A stretch of 64,000 bases of DNA from Thalassolituus oleivorans MIL-1. Its GTDB lineage: Bacteria > Pseudomonadota > Gammaproteobacteria > Pseudomonadales > Oceanobacteraceae. The notes beneath the pieces are model-generated. The model was not told the origin of the DNA. It made no database searches and saw nothing but the letters and a program-made list of their open reading frames with translations. The translations under genes were made by a program, and so were the position numbers. Numbering within the stretch: the first letter of the stretch is position 1; each line of letters starts with the position of its first letter. The DNA lies in contig NC_020888.1 in NCBI RefSeq assembly GCF_000355675.1, forward strand, positions 1,585,001 through 1,649,000, read 5' to 3'. Below are positions 41,827 through 48,113 of this stretch, one piece after another.

Positions 41827-42606
41827 GTGAGTTATGCTAAGTTAAATATAGGTGACGTAGATCCTGATCATGGCGTTGAAATTAAAGCTGTTATAGAAAA
41901 GAGTGCCGATACAATTGTTTATATTGATATTTATGACAATATTATGTGGAAGGTCAATAGGCAGTTACCGGAAGATATTAGCGCAGTCTTAAATCAGGTT
42001 GCAATTCAAGAGGCAAAATCTGAATTTCTGGCAGGCACGCCATACTTATTTAGTTGTAGAAAATTGCTAGCTGAAGCATTGAGTAGGGCTTTTATGCGAA
42101 ATGATTTAGTAATGGCAACGTCCCTAATAAATGAGGCAAAGCAACATATAGCACAAAAAAATAGAGAGCTGGGGAGGCAGTGGTTTTATAGTTCTGCATA
42201 TATTTCTGTCTCAGTATTATTTTTATTGTATTTGGCGTCTCTTCTTCTGAAAGAATACATAGAAATTTTAAATTCAGAAATATTTCTATCCTTTATAATT
42301 GGAGGTGTGGGCGCTCTGATGTCCATAGTAACCCGAACATCTAATATTAAAATTAACGCAACTGAAGGAAAGGTAGCACATATTCTTGATGGAATGTCTC
42401 GGATCGTAGCAGGCTGTATCGGTGGTTTTTTTATGGCACTTTTAGTGAAGTCAGGCCTTATTTTCGGTGGCGAGGTATATCAAAATAACGAGTATTACCT
42501 AGTTCTTGCTGTTGCTTTACTCGCTGGTGCCAGCGAAAGGTTAGTGCCGAGTCTTATTAATAAATTAAGTCGAGAGACTTCAGAAAGTGAATCTGGCAGC
42601 GTATAA
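41827..42606 (+). CDS. Membrane protein of unknown function (cassette 7)
   Basis: A 259-residue protein not recognised. A soluble N-terminal part of about 125 residues is followed by helices at about 120-140 and 150-170, then 190-210 and 220-238, with a polar C-terminal tail. GTG 41827 has GAGGA upstream. The arrangement (cytoplasmic domain plus four helices with short loops) recalls small effector-like membrane proteins, but no function can be assigned. The gene reaches the start of attC7. Confidence 0.6.
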   Translation: MSYAKLNIGDVDPDHGVEIKAVIEKSADTIVYIDIYDNIMWKVNRQLPEDISAVLNQVAIQEAKSEFLAGTPYLFSCRKLLAEALSRAFMRNDLVMATSLINEAKQHIAQKNRELGRQWFYSSAYISVSVLFLLYLASLLLKEYIEILNSEIFLSFIIGGVGALMSIVTRTSNIKINATEGKVAHILDGMSRIVAGCIGGFFMALLVKSGLIFGGEVYQNNEYYLVLAVALLAGASERLVPSLINKLSRETSESESGSV

Positions 42607-42607
42607 C
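42601..42607 (+). repeat. attC7, left core (right core at 43902-43908)
   Basis: Left core GTATAAC at 42601-42607, right core GTTAATG at 43902-43908. The site is split by the IS3 element, and the remaining bases do not form a full hairpin. Confidence 0.6.
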
Positions 42608-42678
42608 AAGTCAATCAACTACGCGCCTGATCTTCCCCCGATTTAACGGACACCAACATCTAACAGATGAGGTGTCCA

Positions 42679-43038
42679 ATGCCAAAATACACAAAGCCAA
42701 GAAAGACGTGGCAGTACTCAAATGAATTCAAAGTTAAAGCCGTTCAGTTAAGTTTGATTGAAGGTATTCAGGTTAAGGAAGTCGCCGTTACTCTCGACAT
42801 TCATCCGTTTATGCTGTCACGATGGCGAAAAGAATATCGTGAAGGCAAAATCGTGGCAGATAAACGAAAGAAAGTAACTGAAGTATCTTCTAAGCAAGAG
42901 AAGGAACTCTCGAAAGTTAAGCGATTAGAAGCTGAAAATCGCAAGCTTAAGCAGGAGAATGACCTACTAAAAAAGTGGCAACGGTTTCTTGCGGAGGAAC
43001 ATCAGCAAGGTATCGATTCATCGAAAGATTCGGACTAG
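42679..43038 (+). CDS. IS3-family transposase OrfA
   Basis: A 119-residue protein with a helix-turn-helix (QLSLIEGIQVKEVAVTLDIHPFMLSRWRKEYREG) and a C-terminal leucine-zipper-like coiled coil (EKELSKVKRLEAENRKLKQEND). Slippery A AAA AAG at 42969-42975 is in the correct phase for programmed -1 frameshifting into orfB, giving the OrfAB transposase. Confidence 0.88.
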   Translation: MPKYTKPRKTWQYSNEFKVKAVQLSLIEGIQVKEVAVTLDIHPFMLSRWRKEYREGKIVADKRKKVTEVSSKQEKELSKVKRLEAENRKLKQENDLLKKWQRFLAEEHQQGIDSSKDSD

Positions 43039-43861
43039 ATCTGGGGATTAAATCGTTGTGCTTTTGGCTCGGTGTCTCTCGAAGTGGTTATTACGATTGG
43101 CGTAAGCGCGAAGATTCGAGCCGCACAAGTGAAGATGCACTACTAAAGATTGAAATTCAGAAAGTGTATGACAAGGTCGAAGGGCGCTACGGCAGCCCTA
43201 GAGTTTGGAAAGCACTGCAAAACCAAGGATTTTGCGTCAGCAGGAAGCGTATAGCGCGCTTGATGCAAGAGATGGGCTTAATCGCGCGCGTTACTCGAGT
43301 AACCTACCGAGCACCCGGCATGAGGCGTTTCCTTGCCTCTGGTGAAAATCTAAGATCCGATGGTGCGGTGCCTGAAGCAAAGAACAAAGTATGGGTTGCG
43401 GATGTGACGTATCTCAAAGTAAAGAAGCAGTGGCATTACTTGTCAGCGGTCATGGATCTTCACTCACGGCGCATTGTTGGTTGGAGCTTAGATACGAAAA
43501 GAACGACGGAAGTAACCAAAAGAACATTGGCAACTGCTATAAAGAAAAGAAAGCCAGAGAAGGGACTTATGCTGCACACGGATCGAGGTGTTGAGTACAG
43601 AGGAGCCGAATACCAAAAGGATCTTAAACGGCATGGCATCTTACATAGTTTGAGCCGCCCAGGTAAATGTACTGACAATGCTCATATGGAATCATTCTTT
43701 CATACATTGAAAGCAGAATTAATCCGATGCACGAACTTCCAATCAGGCGAAGAATTGAAGTATGCTTTGGGACGTTACATTAATGATTTTTATAATCGAA
43801 AGCGGCTGCATTCGGGATTGGTTATTGTTCACCGATGGAATACGAGCGAATAGCAGCATGA
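42975..43861 (+). pseudogene. IS3-family transposase OrfB with a 1-base deletion near the end
   Basis: Integrase-core transposase with all three DDE residues: Asp in VADVTYL, Asp in MLHTDRGVEY and Glu in HMESFFHTLKAE. Near the end the frame reads HSGLVIVHRWNTSE and stops at 43853. In the neighbouring frame it would read GYCSPMEYERIAA, the usual family ending, stopping at 43859-43861. One missing G in the GG run at 43820-43821 explains this. The loss of the terminal motif may disable it, or it may be a sequencing error. Confidence 0.78.
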
Positions 43862-43928
43862 AAATTCATGTGTCCGTTTTATCGGGGCAAGATCACGCAG
43901 CGTTAATGAGTAATTGAAAAGGATAGTC

Positions 43929-44156
43929 ATGAGACGATACGAAGTTACTTTCTGGAAGACGGGTTCTGATAAAGAAATATTGTATGTTGCGAGAGCTGTT
44001 GTTGGTGCTGATTCAACCGATGAAGCAGTTCAGGTGACATATGAGCTTCTTAAACCGAAGTATCCTGAAATAGAGGTTAATGATCGGTTTGTTGGGTACT
44101 GCCCCGATTTCTCAATGGCGTTTCCTAAAGAGCCTTGTGAACTTGCAACTCATTAA
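43929..44156 (+). CDS. Small protein of unknown function (cassette 8)
   Basis: A 75-residue protein, MRRYEVTFWKTGSDKEI and onward, ending in CELATH within the next attC. Not recognised. ATG 43929 has AAGGA 7 bases upstream; an earlier in-frame TTG at 43914 lacks this. It is the sole gene of its cassette. Confidence 0.65.
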   Translation: MRRYEVTFWKTGSDKEILYVARAVVGADSTDEAVQVTYELLKPKYPEIEVNDRFVGYCPDFSMAFPKEPCELATH

Positions 44157-44189
44157 CAAGCCGCTGAAATTCGTTTCGGCCACAAAATT
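44150..44189 (+). repeat. attC8, left arm remnant
   Basis: R'' TCATTAAC (44150-44157) is complementary to TTAATGA at the cassette start. The arm CCGCTGAAATTCGTTTCGG matches attC5. The right part is lost or displaced by IS1182 sequence; the GTTATGTG core at 45001-45008 may be its other end. Confidence 0.75.
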
Positions 44190-44830
44190 CCTGATAATCA
44201 ATTCCGCTCGCGTGATCCAAAGTTCTTAGATCAAAAGGAAAAGTACGGAAAGCGTCATCAAGAAAAACCAAAGAGCGAATGTCGCAACGTAATCCCCGCA
44301 ACAGAGTTTAAGTTCGATCCAACGGCAATGACCTGCCATTGCCCAGCCGGAGAGAAGCTCAGTTTTCGTGGTGAGCGTTTGAGTGAAACTGGGCAATCCA
44401 AAGCCTTCTTCGAAGGTCGATTATTGCAATGCAGAAACTGCAACTTAAAACATGAATGCATGGAAAACCCCGAAGCTGCGAACCATCGCAAAGGCGCAGG
44501 ACGACAAGTCTCCTTTACCATCAACGACAAACGCAAACCCACGTATACAGTTTGGATGACCAATTTGTCGGGAACAAATTGGTACGTCAGCCCTGAAAGG
44601 GCGAGCATCAGGGATGATGCGAGTAACCCAGAGTGGACAGTGACCATGGCAAACACATTTATAGCCATCGAATGTCGACAGTAGAGCCAGTCTTTACCAA
44701 TATAGGAACCAATAAAGGCCGGAAACAGTTTGGCTTGCGAGGCAAAGCGAAAGTTCAAGGCCAATGGCAGTTGTACTGCATGATTCACAACATAGAAAAG
44801 ATCATGCGGTACGGTGAACTGGCAAGATAA
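44190..44830 (+). pseudogene. IS1182-family transposase, C-terminal remnant
   Basis: From CCT 44190 the sequence reads DNQFRSRDPKFLDQKEKYGKR and on through CHCPAGEKLSFRG, typical of the IS1182 transposase middle. After TVWM at 44558, a palindrome-rich stretch of about 71 bases (44559-44629) breaks the frame. The protein then resumes in another frame as RVDSDHGKHIYSHRMSTVEPVFTNIGTNK and ends MRYGELAR. The N-terminal half is absent. An inverted-repeat end of the element follows at 44979-44996. Confidence 0.85.
44559..44629. repeat. Palindromic insert inside the IS1182 remnant
   Basis: Three consecutive hairpins: ACCAATTTGT/ACAAATTGGT (10-base perfect, loop CGGGA), GCCCT/AGGGC (loop GAA), and GCATCA/TGATGC (loop GGGA). 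It interrupts the transposase frame exactly, like a REP or MITE-like insertion. Confidence 0.6.
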
Positions 44831-44978
44831 AGCGGGTATTTGGGCGTGATAGCGGCTCGTAGCCGAGTAATTACCTAAAAAGCCAAAATATCACTGAGAT
44901 AATCAGAAGTAGATTCAATTTTTATTAATTATCGAATTGGATCATTAACAAAGGAAGAAGCTTGAAGAAACGGCTTTT

Positions 44979-44996
44979 AAATAGGTTTTTCTACAG
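44979..44996. repeat. IS1182-like right inverted repeat
   Basis: AAATAGGTTTTTCTACAG is the exact complement of CTGTAGAAAAACCTATTT at 45701-45718. It closes the C-terminal remnant. Confidence 0.85.
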
Positions 44997-45012
44997 GCTC
45001 GTTATGTGTATC

Positions 45013-45402
45013 TCAAGCCTCTGCCAGCCCCAAGTGCTTCACAAATGGCTTGAAATCTTTGTCAGAAAAAAGAAGAGGAAGTTTTCGCTCGATGCAAAAG
45101 GAAGCAATAATCACATCAGCAGTTTTTCGCACAGTAACTCCTTTTTTTCTTAAAGCTCGGAAGTTATCTGCGCTCTTTAGTGCCATGTCAGTGCCTAGCA
45201 TTTCGAAAATGGTAACATCCTCAAATAACGCTCTAGCAGCCTTGTAGTCTTTATCATGTCTAAAGCCTTGCAATACCTCCGTCAGTATCAAGTCTCCAAT
45301 AGCCACCGGTTTAAGGCCAAGAACATTATCAAGCTTGTCCGTCTGCTTATTATCAGTGCCACTGAAATAGTCTATCCATACACTGGAATCCACAACAATC
45401 AT
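45013..45402 (-). CDS. vapC: VapC-type PIN toxin (cassette on reverse strand)
   Basis: A 129-residue PIN-domain ribonuclease of a type II toxin-antitoxin pair. Acidic metal-site residues are visible: Asp in MIVVDSSVWIDYF, Glu in LTEVLQGFR, Asp in KTADVIIASF and Asp in LLFSDKDFKPF. It overlaps vapB by 4 bases (ATGA). Being opposite to the cassette direction and having its own promoter, it is expressed independently of the integron leader, as usual for toxin-antitoxin cassettes. Confidence 0.88.
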   Translation of the reverse strand: MIVVDSSVWIDYFSGTDNKQTDKLDNVLGLKPVAIGDLILTEVLQGFRHDKDYKAARALFEDVTIFEMLGTDMALKSADNFRALRKKGVTVRKTADVIIASFCIERKLPLLFSDKDFKPFVKHLGLAEA

Positions 45403-45593
45403 GTGGTGCTTCTCATCTCATCCAGATCACCCGTCCACTTCAGCTGGCCTCGAAAGCTCTTTATACCCTCTTGTTTCTTTAACCTTATCAAGGTCTTAAG
45501 GCCAAGCTCCACCACATCCTTTTTGGTTGTTAGGCCAGTAGCCTTTAGCACGTCATTCATCAGTTTGTCGTCTATATCAATATTGGTTCGCAT
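45399..45593 (-). CDS. vapB: VapB-type antitoxin
   Basis: A 64-residue antitoxin, MRTNIDIDDKLMNDVLKATGLTTKK, a ribbon-helix-helix DNA-binding start of the VapB/DUF2191 type, with a C-terminal toxin-binding tail. ATG 45593 is chosen over the longer frame because the family starts exactly there. It should bind VapC and repress the operon. Confidence 0.85.
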   Translation of the reverse strand: MRTNIDIDDKLMNDVLKATGLTTKKDVVELGLKTLIRLKKQEGIKSFRGQLKWTGDLDEMRSTT

Positions 45594-45622
45594 ATTCGGC
45601 CTCGCTATGTATAATCTACCAA

Positions 45623-45650
45623 TGTGTATAAAGTATTGCGCATATACACA
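45623..45650. promoter_or_regulatory. Candidate VapB operator
   Basis: Perfect 8-base inverted repeat TGTGTATA (45623-45630) and TATACACA (45643-45650) with a 12-base spacer, 30 bases before vapB. Position and symmetry fit an autoregulatory site. Confidence 0.5.
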
Positions 45651-45700
45651 TAGTGAGTCAAGCAATGCGACAGCAGCTGCGCATTCTCTAGGCGTTGAGG
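45647..45700 (+). repeat. Degenerate attC closing the vapBC cassette
   Basis: R''-like CACATAGT (45647-45654, expected CACATAAC) and R'-like GTTGAGG (45694-45700). Inner arms AATGCG/CGCATT pair. It is diverged and overlaps the VapB operator. Confidence 0.6.
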
Positions 45701-45920
45701 CTGTAGAAAAACCTATTTTTCACGTCTATTTTTGATAAAATAGAGCCTCTCACATGGAGTGGTTCTTATGCCTAAATTTAAGCCATACAACTACAACCAA
45801 ACGTCAATGGTCGTGATTAACTATCAAGATCAATTGCAGCTAGGTACGTTTGAACACGCCATTCATTACCTCATTGATCAAAAACTCGATCTTTATGTAT
45901 TACAACAGAACGCAAGATAA
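45701..45920 (+). pseudogene. IS1182-family element, left end with transposase N-terminal remnant
   Basis: Left inverted repeat CTGTAGAAAAACCTATTT (45701-45718) is followed by ATG 45768 and 50 codons, MPKFKPYNYNQTSMVVINYQ through to TAA at 45918. This is the usual IS1182 transposase start, cut off where the 13-bp repeat array begins. The element is in the same orientation as the C-terminal remnant at 44190, with vapBC between them. Confidence 0.85.
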
Positions 45921-45930
45921 AGGCTTTTAT

Positions 45931-46194
45931 ACTTGTCTTTTGTACTTGTCTTTTGTACTTGTCTTTTGTACTTGTCTTTTGTACTTGTCTTTTGTACTTG
46001 TCTTTTGTACTTGTCTTTTGTACTTGTCTTTTGTACTTGTCTTTTGTACTTGTCTTTTGTACTTGTCTTTTGTACTTGTCTTTTGTACTTGTCTTTTGTA
46101 CTTGTCTTTTGTACTTGTCTTTTGTACTTGTCTTTTGTACTTGTCTTTTGTACTTGTCTTTTGTACTTGTCTTTTGTACTTGTCTTTTGTACTT
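45931..46194. repeat. Tandem repeat, 20 perfect copies of a 13-bp unit
   Basis: The unit ACTTGTCTTTTGT is repeated 20 times without a mismatch (45931-46190), plus ACTT. Since 13 is not a multiple of 3, long open frames appear on both strands but are artefacts. It lies at the edge of the IS1182 remnant. Bases 46195-46399 hold no gene that I can support. Confidence 0.98.
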
Positions 46195-46399
46195 AGCGTT
46201 TTTTGTTGATGTCCGCTAAGAAAAAAAGAGCAAAATGCCATAGTCTTTTGTTACGGAAGTCTGATACTTTCAGTTTCATGATTACGAAGGACCTTTGGTT
46301 GCTGGTTCTTCTTCAATATGTTTTTACTCTCTAAGTGCGCACTGTCGCGATCTTCAGATGAAGGCAGTTCGAACTAGAAGGGCAGTTATGGAGAAAATT

Positions 46400-46840
46400 A
46401 TGAAGATAATGGTTGCTGTGGATTTGTCAGAGTCGGGCGAAACGGTATTGGTCGAGGCTGAAAAAATCGCTAATGCACTGTCTGCGAAGGTATGGCTTTT
46501 ACACGTTGCTGCACCTGATCCTGAGTTCGTAGGGATGGACGTAGGTCCGCAAACTGTTCGTGATAATATGTCGAAGAAATTTCATGAAGAGCATCGGCAA
46601 ATTCAGGCGATTGCCGATAGATTTCGTAATACAGGTATAGATACCACGGCACTTCTTATACAAGGCGTGACGGTGGATACAATTCTAGCTGAAGCGACAA
46701 AGCTTGAAGCAGACATGATTGTTATAGGCACGCACGGCCACGGCGCTATGTATCGGCTTCTTGTGGGTAGTGTTAGTGAAGGGGTTTTGCATAAATCAAC
46801 GTGTCCAATTTTCGTTATTCCTACGCACGAGCGAGATTGA
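46400..46840 (+). CDS. Universal stress protein, UspA family
   Basis: A 146-residue single-domain Usp. It starts MKIMVAVDLSESGETVLVEA and ends with the ATP-binding motif VIGTHGHGAMYRLLVGSVSEGVLHKSTCPIFVIP (G-2x-G-9x-G-S). ATG 46400 is chosen because GGAG lies 6 bases upstream; ATG 46388 and the longer frame are less likely. It is the first chromosomal gene after the integron and repeat array. Confidence 0.85.
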   Translation: MKIMVAVDLSESGETVLVEAEKIANALSAKVWLLHVAAPDPEFVGMDVGPQTVRDNMSKKFHEEHRQIQAIADRFRNTGIDTTALLIQGVTVDTILAEATKLEADMIVIGTHGHGAMYRLLVGSVSEGVLHKSTCPIFVIPTHERD

Positions 46841-46847
46841 TGGGTTA

Positions 46848-46885
46848 GGGCACCTAAGATCTCGCCGATTTAGGTGCTCTATATT
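46848..46885 (+). terminator. Terminator after usp
   Basis: Stem AGGGCACCTAA (46848-46858) with TTAGGTGCTCT (46871-46881), then ATATTTT. One G-T pair. The T-tract is moderate. Confidence 0.65.
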
Positions 46886-46935
46886 TTGAGTTGGTCTTAT
46901 TTCTCGCATAATTTAACGTAATTTCTGTAGCCAAT

Positions 46936-47643
46936 TTAGCTCGGAAAATTTCCTCGTGGTAAATCAAACCACAATGCCGTTAATTCAGTATTACCGGTAT
47001 TTAGCGCTTTCAATACTTCGTCTTTAACGCCTATCGCATCTCCCTGTATAAGTTGATTACTATTTACCGTCAAACTGCCGGATATTATGTGCAAATAGCC
47101 AATTCGCTCGCCGCTATCAAGTGCGATGTTTTCACCTGGTTGGAGGACTAAGCGATACATCGCAGCATCTTGATGCATCATTAAACTGCCCTCACGCCCG
47201 TCGGCTGTTACCAGTGGGGTCAGGGTGCCATTTTGCGGTACTGCTTTTTGTTCATAACTAGGTTTGATGCCGGTTTTATTCGGCGTAATCCATATTTGTA
47301 AAAACTTCATGGCCTCGGTTTTAGAGTGGTTGAACTCTGAATGTGTGATGCCAGTTCCCGCGCTCATGCGTTGTATATCGCCTGCGGGCACTACGAAACT
47401 ATTGCCCATGCTGTCTTTGTGTTCGATTGCGCCTTCAAGTACGTAGGAAATAATTTCCATATCCCGGTGGCCATGCTCTTGGAAGCCCGCCCCAGCGATA
47501 ACGAAGTCGTCGTTGATCACGCGAAGCACCGAAACCCCCATGTGTTTAGGGTCATAGTAGTTACCAAACGAGAAGCTGTGATTGCTGTCTAACCAGCCAA
47601 AGTTGGCTGCACCACGTTGTTTAGCTGGACGTAAGTAGATCAT
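46936..47643 (-). CDS. Pirin-family (YhhW-like) bicupin
   Basis: A 235-residue pirin. Metal-ligand residues lie in GFQEHGHRDMEIISYVLEG and GITHSEFNHS, matching YhhW-type pirins that show quercetinase activity. The function in the cell is uncertain; it may be redox or transcription-linked. ATG 47643 has GAGGGC upstream. Confidence 0.88.
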   Translation of the reverse strand: MIYLRPAKQRGAANFGWLDSNHSFSFGNYYDPKHMGVSVLRVINDDFVIAGAGFQEHGHRDMEIISYVLEGAIEHKDSMGNSFVVPAGDIQRMSAGTGITHSEFNHSKTEAMKFLQIWITPNKTGIKPSYEQKAVPQNGTLTPLVTADGREGSLMMHQDAAMYRLVLQPGENIALDSGERIGYLHIISGSLTVNSNQLIQGDAIGVKDEVLKALNTGNTELTALWFDLPRGNFPS

Positions 47644-47838
47644 TTGGATGCCCTCGGTTTGATTGGTAAATTCAGCATTTGATGAGAATATCGCTTATTA
47701 ATTCGAACGAATATTGAGTTATATCGAGGATATCATTCGATTAATTAGAACTATCTGGGCGGTATTTCTGATGAACTTGACCTCGTCGCCGTCTCAAGTG
47801 ATCTTAACTGTCGAGCTTTTTCTTGTAGAAGGATGTCG

Positions 47839-48045
47839 ATGTCTGATTCTAGTGACAATACCTCCCCGATAGACAGTCCTTGCATTCGTAACTGCTGCTT
47901 AGATGCCAACGATGTCTGTGTTGGCTGTGGACGCTCGCTTGCGGAAATCCTAGCTTGGCACAACGCCAGCGTCGAAGACAAAACCCGTATCTTGGCGGAG
48001 TGCCAGCGGCGTAAACAGGCGTTAGCGAAAACGTGGCATAGTTAA
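47839..48045 (+). CDS. DUF1289-family small Cys-rich protein
   Basis: A 68-residue protein with SPCIRNCCLDANDVCVGCGRSLAEIL, the Cys pattern of DUF1289, followed by a helical W-containing tail. Probably binds a metal. ATG 47839 is favoured (AGAAGGA upstream) over ATG 47833. Function unknown. Confidence 0.82.
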   Translation: MSDSSDNTSPIDSPCIRNCCLDANDVCVGCGRSLAEILAWHNASVEDKTRILAECQRRKQALAKTWHS

Positions 48046-48113
48046 CACTATCTTTGGTCGAATACTCACCTGCATGCACCTAGCGTAAGGTCATAATACG
48101 AACGGAGGTGTTT

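Larger units (their letters stand above)
42627..43895 (+). mobile_element. IS3-family insertion sequence inside the attC of cassette 7
   Basis: About 1.27 kb with 26-base terminal inverted repeats (42628-42653 and 43870-43895, 23 of 26 matching, ends TGATCTT...). It holds overlapping orfA and orfB with an A AAA AAG slippery site. Flanks CGC (42624-42626 and 43896-43898) may be a 3-base target duplication. The joined target is shorter than a whole attC, so some attC sequence was probably lost. Confidence 0.85.
36449..45700. mobile_element. Chromosomal integron with cassette array
   Basis: An IntI integrase on the minus strand is followed, on its start side, by an attI region and a run of gene cassettes. 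Each cassette ends in an attC-like site with a GTTRRRY-type core. For most cassettes the first bases are the reverse complement of the site that closes the same cassette, which is the expected mark of cassette excision and insertion. Cassettes run 37726-38570, 38571-39079, 39080-39621, 39622-40476, 40477-40982, 40983-41796, 41797-43902 (with an IS), 43903-45001 (IS1182 remnant inside) and 45002-45694. Cargo differs gene to gene in type and style. Being set between sucD and housekeeping genes, it looks sedentary rather than part of a mobile integron. Confidence 0.9.

Noticed and set aside
44258-44788. 176-codon antisense frame across the IS1182 remnant
   Set aside because: Shadow of the transposase coding strand.
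46192-46220. Hairpin CTTAGCG/CGCTAAG after the tandem array
   Set aside because: Large loop, followed by A on the plus strand; no gene end nearby to justify a terminator.
45850-46241. Long open frames of repeated CLLYLSFVLVFCT on plus and lysine-rich KTSTKDKYKRQVQ on minus
   Set aside because: They follow purely from a 13-bp tandem unit lacking stops in any frame. No ribosome site or independent coding signal.
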